Below, in pieces: positions 18,267 to 26,841 of a stretch of 64,000 nucleotides of DNA. The stretch comes from JBEKOF01 sp049513975 (GTDB lineage Bacteria; Verrucomicrobiota; Verrucomicrobiia; Limisphaerales; Palsa-1400). The DNA lies in contig JBEKVM010000033.1 of NCBI GenBank assembly GCA_049513975.1, positions 1 to 64,000 on the forward strand, given 5' to 3'. Within the stretch, counting starts at the first letter, position 1; the number at the start of each line of letters is the position of its first letter. Below the pieces are notes generated by a model, which was given only the letters and a program-made list of their open reading frames with translations, searched no databases and was not told the origin of the DNA. The position numbers and the translations under genes are program-made.

Positions 18267-19044
18267 GTTTGCGATACAGCCAGTTTTCCACCGGGGCGAA
18301 AAGTTTCCGCAGCGGATTGAGCCGCGAATAAATCATCTTCAATCGAATCACCGACAGCAGCATCGTCAGCGAAGTCCGGCCCAGCGCCACCTTGGAGCCT
18401 ACCTTGTCCGTCCACTCCGTCGGCACTTCCAAAACGGTGAAACCGGCCCGCTTGAGCAAGTAAAGAAGATTGATGTCAAAGGCCATGTCGGCAATGCAGA
18501 GGGAGGGATGGATTTTTTCCACGGCGGCGCGCCGCATCACCTTGGCCCCGCATTGCGTGTCGCGGATGTTCATGCCGAAAAAAAACTGCACGATGCGGTG
18601 AAAAACCCGGCTGGCAAATTGCCGCCGCCCCGTCTGCATCTGGTGCAGCACCGCCCCCGCCAGCCAGCGCGAACCAATCACGCAATCCGCCCCGGGCGTG
18701 TGGCGGATCAGGTCCAGAAACGCGGGCGGGGCCGTGGCCCCGTCGGCATCCACGTACCCGATCAAATCGGCCCGCGGAGCCAGGCGCAACCCCTCGATCA
18801 GCGCTCCCCCTTTGCCAATGGGCGCGGGAAATTCCAGCGCGCTGACTTCGGGAAATTCCGCCCCCACCCGCCGCACCACGCCCAAAGTATTGTCCCGGCA
18901 GCCGTTGAGCACCACCACCAGTTGGAACTTGCCCTGATAATTGTTGCGGAAATACTCCGCGTAGCCGCGCAAAACCGGTTCGATCCGATCCTCCTCGTTG
19001 TAAGCAGGTATCAGCAACAACACACTGGGATGACCCTCGGCCAC
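18226..19044 (-). CDS. Family 2 glycosyltransferase, DPM1/ALG5-like
   Basis: 272 residues. GT-A fold with LLLIPAYNEEDRI at the N-terminus, NGCRDNTLGVV, GKGGALIEGLRLA, the metal-binding GYVDADGATAPPAFLD (DxD) and GSRWLAGAVL; the C-terminal IRLKMIYSRLN resembles the membrane-associated tail of polyprenyl-phosphate glycosyltransferases. It probably transfers a sugar from an NDP-sugar to a polyprenyl phosphate. The start appears to be GTG. It converges on, and overlaps, the flippase gene. Confidence 0.85.
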   Translation of the reverse strand: MAEGHPSVLLLIPAYNEEDRIEPVLRGYAEYFRNNYQGKFQLVVVLNGCRDNTLGVVRRVGAEFPEVSALEFPAPIGKGGALIEGLRLAPRADLIGYVDADGATAPPAFLDLIRHTPGADCVIGSRWLAGAVLHQMQTGRRQFASRVFHRIVQFFFGMNIRDTQCGAKVMRRAAVEKIHPSLCIADMAFDINLLYLLKRAGFTVLEVPTEWTDKVGSKVALGRTSLTMLLSVIRLKMIYSRLNPLRKLFAPVENWLYRKLNAPPPNPDPKLR

Positions 19045-19102
19045 AGGCGGAGTATTTACCCAATCCGCCCCGCCATGTCGAGGGGAGAGTTTGCCCGTCT
19101 CT

Positions 19103-19183
19103 CTTAAACTTAATCTTAATCTCCTTCATTTCACAGAGAGGATTAAGATTAGGATTAGGATTAAGATTAAGAGCAGGATTAGG
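19103..19183. repeat. Inverted pair of CYTAAT hexamer arrays, copy B
   Basis: Three units CTTAAA/CTTAAT at 19103-19120 face seven units ATTAAG/ATTAGG (one degenerate) at 19142-19183, so the two arrays can pair as a long stem. It lies between the divergently transcribed glycosyltransferase and phosphodiesterase genes. It is the same hexamer as at 10828 and 36900. Confidence 0.75.
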
Positions 19184-19240
19184 ATGGAAACCCTGCCGTT
19201 TGCCGCTTGCCAGCGGCGGGCGGGCGTTTAACCTTGCCCG

Positions 19241-20032
19241 GTGAACCTTCTTTTCATTGGCGACATCGTGGGCGAACCGGGGCGGCGCGCCGTCAAACAG
19301 CTCTTGCCCAAATTGCGCGCGGACCACCGGCTGGACATGGTGGTGGCCAATGGCGAAAATGCCGCCGGCGGCGCGGGCATCACCGTCAACACCGCCAACG
19401 AAATTTTCGGCGCCGGCGTGGACATCATGACCACCGGGGACCATCTGTGGGATCAAAAGGAAGTGGCCATTCTGCTGCAAACCGAACCGCGTTTCTTGCG
19501 CCCGCTCAATTATCCGCCCGGCGTCATGGGCCAGGGCAGCACAATTTGGCATTCCGAAAAGCTCCCCCCCGTCGCCGTGCTCAACTTGCAGGGCCGCACC
19601 TTCATGCCCCCGCTGGACAATCCGTTTCTCTGCGGCAAGACCGAGGCGGAACATCTGCGCAAAATCACCCATATTATTTTTGTGGACATGCACGCCGAGG
19701 CGACCTCTGAAAAAATCGCCCTGGCCCGCATGCTGGACGGCCGGGTCAGCGCCGTGGTGGGAACCCACACCCATGTGCAAACCGCCGACGAGCAAATTTT
19801 CCCCGGCGGCACCGCCTATCTGAGCGACGCCGGTTTCACCGGCCCGCATGAAAGCGTTCTCGGCCGCGAAATCGAGCCGATCATCGAGCGCTTCCGCGCC
19901 AACACCCCGCAAAAATTCGACGTGGCCAAAGGCCGCATCCTCCTGCAAGGCGCGCTGATTGAAATTGATGCCATCACCGGCCGGGCCTTGAGCATCCGCC
20001 GCATTTCCGAGCCGCTGCCTGACCATGCCTAA
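19241..20032 (+). CDS. ymdB: YmdB-like metallophosphodiesterase (TIGR00282 family)
   Basis: 263 residues with the dimetal phosphoesterase motifs in family order: LFIGDIVGEPGRRAV, VVANGENAAGG, TTGDHLWDQKE, VDMHAEATSEK and GTHTHVQTADEQ. Members hydrolyse 2',3'-cyclic nucleotides or cAMP in the cytoplasm. The stop overlaps the xseA start by 8 bp, so the two are co-transcribed. Confidence 0.93.
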   Translation: MNLLFIGDIVGEPGRRAVKQLLPKLRADHRLDMVVANGENAAGGAGITVNTANEIFGAGVDIMTTGDHLWDQKEVAILLQTEPRFLRPLNYPPGVMGQGSTIWHSEKLPPVAVLNLQGRTFMPPLDNPFLCGKTEAEHLRKITHIIFVDMHAEATSEKIALARMLDGRVSAVVGTHTHVQTADEQIFPGGTAYLSDAGFTGPHESVLGREIEPIIERFRANTPQKFDVAKGRILLQGALIEIDAITGRALSIRRISEPLPDHA

Positions 20033-21428
20033 ACAATCTTCACAATGGGATTTTGGCGGAGAACTCTTTCCTCCAGAAGCGACGCGGCGCGTGTTCTCCG
20101 TCAGCGAGCTGACGGCGGACATCCGGCGCGCGCTGGAAAAACAAGTCGGCCAGATTTGGGTCACGGGCGAAATCACCAATTTCCGCCAGCAAATGTCCGG
20201 GCACATTTATTTCACCCTCAAAGACGCGAGCGCGCAGTTGGGCTGCGTTCTTTTTCGCAGCGACGCGGTGGCCAATCGCGGCGCGCTGGCCGATGGACGC
20301 AAGGTGGTTCTCAAGGGCGACATCACCGTCTATGAACCGCGCGGACAGTATCAATTGCAGGTGCTGGCCATCGAACTGCAGGGCGTCGGCGCGCTCCAGG
20401 CCGCGTTTGAAAAACTGAAAGAAAAGCTCGGCGCGGAAGGGCTTTTTGCCCCGGACCGAAAACGTCCCCTCCCCCGCTTTCCGCAGCGCATCGGCCTGGT
20501 CACGTCTCCCACCGGCGCGGCCATTCGCGATATTTTGCATGTGATGCAACGGCGCAATCCGACGGTCGAAATCATTCTGGCCCCGTGCGCCGTGCAGGGC
20601 GCGGGCGCGGCGGCGGAAATCGCCGCGGCCATTGCCCTGCTCAACGAATGGTCGCAAAAATCCCCCGCGCCGCTGGACTTGATTCTGGTCACGCGCGGCG
20701 GCGGCAGCCTGGAAGACCTTTGGGCCTTCAACGAGGAAGCGGTGGCCCGCGCCATTTTCCATTCCGCCCTGCCGGTGGTGTCGGCGGTCGGCCATGAAAT
20801 TGATTTCACCATCAGCGATTTCGTGGCGGATTTGCGCGCCGCCACGCCGAGCGCGGCGGCGGAAGTTTTGACCGAGGGCGTTTTTGCCGGCGCGCGCCGG
20901 GTGGCGCAAGTTCCGGCGCAACTGGGCGAAAGGGTGAGACGCCGCCTCCTGGGCGAGCGCCGCCACTTTGAGCAATTGACCCGCCGCCTCCAAACCGTCC
21001 ATCCGCGCCGCCAACTGCATGAGCGCCGCCAGCAGGCGGACGAATTGCAACTGGCCGTTTCGCGCTGCGCGCGGCGTCAACTGCAAAAACTGCGCCAGGC
21101 CTGGCAAACCCGGCGCGAGCGGCTGGCCCGCCTCCGTCCCGGCCGGATGCTGGCGCTGCGCCGTGAATGGCTCCAGGGCCGGCAACGCCGCCTGGGCGGG
21201 CAGGCGCTGCTGCTTTTGCAAAATCTGCGCCAGCGCGCCGCCGCGCTCGCCGCCCGCCTGCAACTGCTCGGCCCGGAGCAGGTGCTGGCCCGCGGCTACT
21301 CCATCACCTTGGACGCCGCCACCGGCCGCATCCTCCGCGCCGCCGCCGAAACCGCCCCCGGCCAAAAGTTGAAGACGCGGCTGAAAACCGGGGAAGTGAG
21401 CAGCACAGTGAACGGCAAGTCTCAATAG
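20025..21428 (+). CDS. xseA: Exodeoxyribonuclease VII large subunit
   Basis: 467 residues. N-terminal OB-fold (FSVSELTADIRRALEKQVGQIWVTGEITNF), then the exonuclease core with GLVTSPTGAAIRDILHV, LILVTRGGGSLEDLWAFNEE and SAVGHEIDFTISDFVADLRAATPSAAAE, then a long Arg-rich helical region and the C-terminal VLARGYSI. Forms the single-strand nuclease with XseB; no xseB follows immediately in this window. Confidence 0.95.
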   Translation: MPKQSSQWDFGGELFPPEATRRVFSVSELTADIRRALEKQVGQIWVTGEITNFRQQMSGHIYFTLKDASAQLGCVLFRSDAVANRGALADGRKVVLKGDITVYEPRGQYQLQVLAIELQGVGALQAAFEKLKEKLGAEGLFAPDRKRPLPRFPQRIGLVTSPTGAAIRDILHVMQRRNPTVEIILAPCAVQGAGAAAEIAAAIALLNEWSQKSPAPLDLILVTRGGGSLEDLWAFNEEAVARAIFHSALPVVSAVGHEIDFTISDFVADLRAATPSAAAEVLTEGVFAGARRVAQVPAQLGERVRRRLLGERRHFEQLTRRLQTVHPRRQLHERRQQADELQLAVSRCARRQLQKLRQAWQTRRERLARLRPGRMLALRREWLQGRQRRLGGQALLLLQNLRQRAAALAARLQLLGPEQVLARGYSITLDAATGRILRAAAETAPGQKLKTRLKTGEVSSTVNGKSQ

Positions 21429-21483
21429 ACCTCCCCCGCGCGGCAAAAAGCGAACACGAGAATGCCCCGGAACCGGACTCAAA

Positions 21484-21524
21484 ATTAAAACTGTTTTTCT
21501 GGCCGCATTCGCGTTCTACTGAGG
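21484..21524 (+). promoter_or_regulatory. Shared 41-bp upstream element, copy 1
   Basis: Begins ATTAAAACTGTTTTT and ends TGAGG. It aligns without gaps to 26175-26215 (31 of 41 bases identical) upstream of the pseudopilin gene. A shorter copy of the first part lies at 25622-25640. Two upstream copies suggest a common promoter or regulator site; no -35/-10 pair is assigned. Confidence 0.5.
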
Positions 21525-21533
21525 AGGTGAGAG

Positions 21534-21566
21534 ATGGCATTCTGCTTCCGAAAAACCAAAGCTTGA
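21534..21566 (+). CDS. Possible 10-residue leader peptide (uORF)
   Basis: ATG preceded by GAGGAGGTGAGAG, the best Shine-Dalgarno sequence in this region, encodes MAFCFRKTKA and stops 12 bp before the ATG of the large downstream gene, which has no Shine-Dalgarno of its own. This could couple translation to the 1347-residue gene. It may also be chance. Confidence 0.35.
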   Translation: MAFCFRKTKA

Positions 21567-21578
21567 TCCGCCCCCGCG

Positions 21579-24500
21579 ATGTTCTTCGACTATAACCCGA
21601 ATTCGATAGGTGCTCTGATCGGCCGATTGGTGGCTGACCTTTTGTTTTTGCTCGGCGCATTGCTCGGCGCGTTGAAGTGCCTGGCCATTTCGCGCCGCCC
21701 GGCGGCCAATGCGCCGTGCGTGTTGTCGCTCGCCCTGTTTTTGATGGTCTTTCCGATCGGGATAGCGGCCAACGAGCTTTTCCATTTCAACCTTGCCTCT
21801 CCGTTATTCCTCCTCGTCACCTCAGTTTTGAAATGGGGAATTGCCGCTGTAGCCATCATTCTGGCCATAGTTGGTTTGGTGCAGTACGCTCATGCAAACG
21901 GGCGATTTACCCAAGGACGCCCTCAAGCGGTTTGGGCAATCGTCTGGAGCAGTCTGGCCATGTTGGTCGGGATGGTCGTCTATGTTAGCCCGCATCCGCC
22001 ATTACAGCAACCCTCCAAAGGTCAGACCATCAGTTTCTACTATTTGAATTTCAGGTTTGCCGCGCCCGGCCGTCCCTGGGTGCAGGCCAACGCCAAAGCC
22101 ATCAACCCCGACGCCTCCCTCGCCTTTACGCGCGGGTATCCGGAAACATGGTTTGCCATCACCGCTGAATCACTTGCCAATAGAACGACTTCGTCCGAAG
22201 ACCTGGCCGACTTGGCCCGTGCCCGGATGCAGAGCCTGGCGGAGTCTTACCATCCCGGAGAAGAATTACCGCGGAAATACGAACGATTGAGCGGTGTGGA
22301 AGTTCACACCGAATGCACCATTCAAAACCGGCCAGTTCTTTACGTGCAATGGTTTTGCGCGACCAACGGCTGGGCCTATCAATTGACGACTTGGGGGCGA
22401 TTAACCCAGCGCCGGGAGGTGCTGAACGCGGCGCAGGATATGATCAGCCGTTTTGAGTTGGTGGATTACCAGCTCCACCCGCCCCCGGCAGAGGGAAGCC
22501 TGACGAAAGATTTTACGTCAACCAATTTTGGCTACCGGGTTCATTGCGCCAATTCCGGCTGGCGCGCCTGGCCGAAATTGGACACCGATTCTGCATTGGC
22601 CTCCTTTGGCATGTTGCACGGGCAGGATGCCGCGCTGACGGTTACCGCCGTATCCTTGTTTGATCTGATGCCCGAGCCGGAGGCGGTTTATCGCGGTCTT
22701 TTCGCCGCGGCCAACGGCGCGGATGCGCTGCAGAACTCCCGCAAAATTCACGAGCAAACGCTGGACGGCGTCGAAGCAACCTTCACGCGAAACGCCACGG
22801 GAACAAAAGAATACACCTATCGTTTAAAAGCGTTGCAAGGCGGCGGATGCGCTTACTTGGTGCAGGCCTGGGTCGAATCCAAAAATCCGCGCCGGGACGC
22901 CGTTCTGGATGAAGCGATGTCACGGGTGGAGTTTTTGCAGCGCCCCCTTTCGCCCCCGGATCCGGTCAGGCTCAGCCCACGGGAAATCCGCGCCCAACGC
23001 CTCGCCATCAACAGCATCGGGCTGGCTTACTACAACGCCGAGAGATATGGCGAGAGCGCGCGCTTTTTTAAGCAGGCCGTGGCCCTGGATGGCCTGCATA
23101 CCAACATGGCTTTTCTGGAGAATTTGACCCTGGCCTACAAACAATCCGGCAATTATGCCGCCGCCCTGGAGGAGCTGGAACTGCACCCCCAATATGTGGA
23201 TTCCCAACCGAAACTGGCCGCCAATCGCGCCTTCCTGCAAGGCCGCCTCGGCCGGATGGATGCGGCGTTGACGAACTACGAAAAACTTTTCTCCGCGGGC
23301 TTCAATGACGCCGATCATTTCAGCGAATACATCAGTCTGCTCTCCCAGGAGAACCAGACCGACAAGGCTCTGGCCGCCATCGAATCGCGTTTGCGGAAGG
23401 AAGACTCCGCCGACCTCCGCCTGCTCCAGGCCGCCTTGCTCAAACGGACCAAAAAGTTCGACCAGGCCATCGTCCTGTTGCGGGCGCAGCACGAAAAAAA
23501 CCCCTTCCACGCCGGCCTGGCCTTGTCCCTAGGCGACGCTTTGATCCAAGCCGGACGGCCGAGCGAGGCCCTGCCTTTGAGCGAGGAGATGATCCGGCAA
23601 TCCGGGTCTTCGGCGGCCGCGTGGTCGTTGAAAGGCCGGGCGCAGTTTGGCTTGAAATGGTACCGGGAAGCCAGGGAGTCCTTTGAACATACCCTCAAAG
23701 AGGCGCCCTCGGACACCGGGGCGCGCCAGTATCTCCAGGTTATTGCCGGGCTGCTCGGCGAAGGCTCCAATGTCGCCATTCAAGAGCCGCTTGATCCCGT
23801 CGCGCTGCCGCGCGAACTCACCAACGACCCGCCCGCTCCGTCCGCCGATTTTGCCCGCGACGAAGGGGCGTATTACACCCGCGTCATCACGGCCGTCTCC
23901 TATCAGCAGGGCCGGGAATATAAAAGAACTGATTATTTCCTGGCCCACGTTCTCTCCCCAACGGGAGTCTCCGCCTTCAGCACCTTTCAAGCCTCCTTCA
24001 GCCCTTTGAATGAAGAGGTCTATGTCAATGAGGTTGCGGTCAAAGATTCCGCCGGCAATCCCGTCAGCACCGGCAGAACCGGGGATTATTACGTCCTGGA
24101 TGACCGCTCCAGTTCGTCGGCGAACAATCAGAAAGTATTGAACATCCCCGTGGCCGGCCTGCAGCCGGGATTCAATCTCACCGTGACCATCACGCGCCGC
24201 GCCTTGGGGCAGTTGAAGGAATTTGCTTTTTTGCCCTGCCCTTTTTCCAGCAGTTTTCCCGTTCAGGAACGGGCCTTGTATTACGCCGGCGACACCAATG
24301 CCGTCCGCTTTGCCAGTTCGAGCAACCTCGTGCCGGAAAGGGTGGATCATGGCTTGCTCTGGCGGCAGGCGGAGCCGCCGGTCAGCCGGTGGGAACCGCT
24401 CCGGCCGGCCACCGACGACTATGTGCCGATGGTTTGGCTGAACGACGCCCGGGCCGGCTGGCCCGAACTGGTGACAAACTACCTGGCCGCCATTCAGGAC

Positions 24501-25622
24501 CGCCTGGAACTGCCCGCGGCACAAACCGAGCTGGCGCAGCAACTCGCGGCGCGCGGCGCCACCGTCCGGCAAAAAATTGCGGCCATCGCCGATGACATCC
24601 AAACCAATTACACCTATAAAGCCATTGAATTTGGCCGGCGCGCCCGCAACCCCCAAACCCTGGCCGAGGTGGTGCGCAACAAATTCGGCGATTGCAAGGA
24701 CCATGCCGCCCTGGCCATGCAGATGCTCAAAGCCGCCGGCATCCCGTCTTTTCTGGCCCTGCTCAACACCGCCGCCCCGGTGCGGCCGGACCTGCCTTCC
24801 TTGGACCAATTCGATCACATGATCCTCTGCATCCCCCAGCCGGGCGCCGATGTCTTCCTGGATTGCACTGTCAAGTCGTTTGATCTCAGCGCCGGCTGTT
24901 ATGGGCTGGCGGGCCGGGAGGCGTTGATTCTGGACGGCGACCATCCGCATTTTGAAAGAATTCCGGCCTACCCCGCCAACGGCAGCGTTATCCACATGAA
25001 CAGGTCCGTGGAGCTGACCAATAATACCGACGCGCTCATCCGGGAAACGGTCACCTTTCACGGGCTGCACGCCGGCCTCTACCGCGCCTACTTCCGCGCC
25101 ATCCCCGCCGCCAGCCGCCGCACTTATGTCGTCAATCTCTTTGTCGGCGTTTCCGAACAACTTCAGAATTTTAAAATTGACGGATTGGACGACCCTCACG
25201 CTCCCCTGCTGGTGGAACTGACCTATCTGGCCCGCGGCCGGTTTCATGCCTTTGAAAAGGAGATCGGCGGCAGTGTGCCGCTGTATTTTGAGCGGTCTGT
25301 TCTGCTCGATCAATCCGTCGAAAAACGAACCACCCCCTTTGAAATCTCCATCCCTCTGACCCTTGAAGGCGCCACCGACATCCGCTGTCCTCTCCTCTTC
25401 ATCGCCACACCGCTTCCCAACCCCGCGCCCAAGGTCGAAAACCAATTCGTGGCCGGCCAGTTGTCCTCCACCGCCGATGCCGCGGGCTGCCATCTCCGCT
25501 TTCACCTTTACGAACCGGCCGGACGATTCGCTCCAGAACAGTATCCGTCTCACAACCAGGCCATGCAACAAGCCGTGGACATGCTGGCCCCACGAATTGT
25601 CTTCGCCAAAAAGGCGAAATAA
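21579..25622 (+). CDS. Large membrane protein with TPRs, DUF3857 and transglutaminase-like domain
   Basis: 1347 residues. N-terminal hydrophobic helices (about 10-35, 45-65, 70-105, 120-140); an extracytoplasmic region with two similar domains (about 150-460); a TPR array (about 480-720) with repeats such as SIGLAYYNAERYGESARFFKQAV; a DUF3857-type beta domain (about 760-960); and a transglutaminase core with catalytic Cys in NKFGDCKDHAALAMQMLKAAG, His in FDHMILCIPQ and Asp in VFLDCTVK, followed by a C-terminal beta domain. DUF3857-transglutaminase proteins are common in Bacteroidota and PVC bacteria; their substrates are mostly unknown. The added membrane helices and TPRs make this one unusually large. 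Confidence 0.82.
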   Translation: MFFDYNPNSIGALIGRLVADLLFLLGALLGALKCLAISRRPAANAPCVLSLALFLMVFPIGIAANELFHFNLASPLFLLVTSVLKWGIAAVAIILAIVGLVQYAHANGRFTQGRPQAVWAIVWSSLAMLVGMVVYVSPHPPLQQPSKGQTISFYYLNFRFAAPGRPWVQANAKAINPDASLAFTRGYPETWFAITAESLANRTTSSEDLADLARARMQSLAESYHPGEELPRKYERLSGVEVHTECTIQNRPVLYVQWFCATNGWAYQLTTWGRLTQRREVLNAAQDMISRFELVDYQLHPPPAEGSLTKDFTSTNFGYRVHCANSGWRAWPKLDTDSALASFGMLHGQDAALTVTAVSLFDLMPEPEAVYRGLFAAANGADALQNSRKIHEQTLDGVEATFTRNATGTKEYTYRLKALQGGGCAYLVQAWVESKNPRRDAVLDEAMSRVEFLQRPLSPPDPVRLSPREIRAQRLAINSIGLAYYNAERYGESARFFKQAVALDGLHTNMAFLENLTLAYKQSGNYAAALEELELHPQYVDSQPKLAANRAFLQGRLGRMDAALTNYEKLFSAGFNDADHFSEYISLLSQENQTDKALAAIESRLRKEDSADLRLLQAALLKRTKKFDQAIVLLRAQHEKNPFHAGLALSLGDALIQAGRPSEALPLSEEMIRQSGSSAAAWSLKGRAQFGLKWYREARESFEHTLKEAPSDTGARQYLQVIAGLLGEGSNVAIQEPLDPVALPRELTNDPPAPSADFARDEGAYYTRVITAVSYQQGREYKRTDYFLAHVLSPTGVSAFSTFQASFSPLNEEVYVNEVAVKDSAGNPVSTGRTGDYYVLDDRSSSSANNQKVLNIPVAGLQPGFNLTVTITRRALGQLKEFAFLPCPFSSSFPVQERALYYAGDTNAVRFASSSNLVPERVDHGLLWRQAEPPVSRWEPLRPATDDYVPMVWLNDARAGWPELVTNYLAAIQDRLELPAAQTELAQQLAARGATVRQKIAAIADDIQTNYTYKAIEFGRRARNPQTLAEVVRNKFGDCKDHAALAMQMLKAAGIPSFLALLNTAAPVRPDLPSLDQFDHMILCIPQPGADVFLDCTVKSFDLSAGCYGLAGREALILDGDHPHFERIPAYPANGSVIHMNRSVELTNNTDALIRETVTFHGLHAGLYRAYFRAIPAASRRTYVVNLFVGVSEQLQNFKIDGLDDPHAPLLVELTYLARGRFHAFEKEIGGSVPLYFERSVLLDQSVEKRTTPFEISIPLTLEGATDIRCPLLFIATPLPNPAPKVENQFVAGQLSSTADAAGCHLRFHLYEPAGRFAPEQYPSHNQAMQQAVDMLAPRIVFAKKAK

Positions 25623-25684
25623 TTAAAACTGTTCTTCCTGGAACGAACGGATGGAAGGAGGCAACGGAGGGAATAAAAAATCAT

Positions 25685-26080
25685 CTACGGCAAGAACTCG
25701 CACTGGCACATGGCGGCCCCGGCGACAATTGTTGGAGTGGCCACAAACCGATGGCCGATGTGGTCCACCATGACCCCAAACCCCTCCAAAGTTCTCACCC
25801 CGAGCAAGGTCATGTCGCCGGGTTCCGCAAAGACCACCTCATCGTTGGTTTCGTAGCCCTCGGCGCTGAGGATGGCGTAGCCAATCTCCCGCTCGACCTT
25901 CTGCTGCGGGGCCATGGCAAATATCCGCTTCCGGCGCGGGGTGATGCCGGCGCCTTTCAAAACCTCGGCTAGAACCCAAGTCAGTTCCGAGCCGGTGTCC
26001 ACCACAGCCTCCAACGGCTTGGTGGCCAATTCCTGGCGCTTGGGATTGCGCGCGATGACATTGACTTTGAACATGCTCAT
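25685..26080 (-). CDS. Retropepsin-like clan AA aspartic protease
   Basis: 131 residues. The active-site motif VDTGSELTWV (Asp-Thr-Gly) sits near residue 28, followed by a flap region and LLGVRTLEGFGVMVDHIGH, the second conserved segment of short bacterial retropepsin-like proteins. Start at 26080 (MSMFKVNVIARN) is chosen because the upstream extension is Pro/Arg-rich without similarity. No signal peptide. It is transcribed opposite to its neighbours between the transglutaminase-like and pseudopilin genes. A role in processing is possible but unsupported. Confidence 0.8.
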   Translation of the reverse strand: MSMFKVNVIARNPKRQELATKPLEAVVDTGSELTWVLAEVLKGAGITPRRKRIFAMAPQQKVEREIGYAILSAEGYETNDEVVFAEPGDMTLLGVRTLEGFGVMVDHIGHRFVATPTIVAGAAMCQCEFLP

Positions 26081-26174
26081 GGTTGTAAGACTACCCCATT
26101 CTCCCGCCCTGGCGAGCCGGGAAGACCATCTCGGCGAACAACCAAAACCTGGTTTTTGCGGTCGCCACGAAATA

Positions 26175-26215
26175 ATTAAAACTGTTTTTTCAGCGAAATT
26201 CGTGCTCTGTTGAGG
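26175..26215 (+). promoter_or_regulatory. Shared 41-bp upstream element, copy 2
   Basis: Starts ATTAAAACTGTTTTTT and ends TTGAGG, 2 bp before the pseudopilin ATG. Ungapped match to 21484-21524 at 31 of 41 positions. It includes the only Shine-Dalgarno-like GAGGG of the pilin gene, so part of the conservation may reflect translation initiation. Confidence 0.5.
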
Positions 26216-26217
26216 GC

Positions 26218-26841
26218 ATGGATTCGCCTTCACGAATTGGAAAAGCGCCCCACAACCAGGGCGGCTTTTCCCTGGTCGAACTCCTCTGCGTCCTGGTCAT
26301 CCTCATCATCCTGGCCACCATGTTGGACAGCCGTTTGTCCGTCTCCCGCCGCCGCACCGCCCGGGAATTGTGCCGCAAGAATCTTCAGACCATCTATCTG
26401 GCAATGACCCTCTACGCCGATGATAATCATGGAACCTTTCCCTTCCTGAAAGAGGCCGCGATTTCAGCAGGGCCGCTCAGCCTGCTCGTGCCCCGCGGCA
26501 CCACCGAAACCGCCATCTTCATCTGCCCCGGCAGCCGCGACAAGCCGCTGCCCGAGGGCGAATCCTTCGCCAAACGCCGCATCAGTTACGCCTATTACAT
26601 GGGCCGCTCCACCAGCCACAGCGCCGACGAAGTCATCCTGTCGGACTGGCAGGTCAACAACCTGCCCAAAACCAAAGGCCAGCCCCTCTTTTCCCCCGAC
26701 GGCAAAAAACCGGCCAACAACCACGACAAGGACGGCGGCAATCTTCTTCTTGGCAACGGCGAGGCCCTCAGTTCCGGCGCCAACGCGCCGCGGGACTTGC
26801 CCGTTCCGCCAGGCGTCACCCTCTTGAATCCCCTGCCATGA
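26218..26841 (+). CDS. Type II secretion/type IV pilin-like pseudopilin
   Basis: 207 residues. The prepilin signal GGFSLVELLCVLVILIILATML gives a cleavage site Gly-Phe followed by Glu+5 and a hydrophobic alpha-1 helix. The globular part contains ELCRKNLQTIYLAMTLYADDNHGTFP and FICPGSRD, and ends with a DKDGGNLLLGNGEAL segment, features of the large family of stand-alone verrucomicrobial/planctomycete pseudopilins. It overlaps the next gene by 4 bp. Substrate or assembly partner unknown. Confidence 0.88.
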   Translation: MDSPSRIGKAPHNQGGFSLVELLCVLVILIILATMLDSRLSVSRRRTARELCRKNLQTIYLAMTLYADDNHGTFPFLKEAAISAGPLSLLVPRGTTETAIFICPGSRDKPLPEGESFAKRRISYAYYMGRSTSHSADEVILSDWQVNNLPKTKGQPLFSPDGKKPANNHDKDGGNLLLGNGEALSSGANAPRDLPVPPGVTLLNPLP

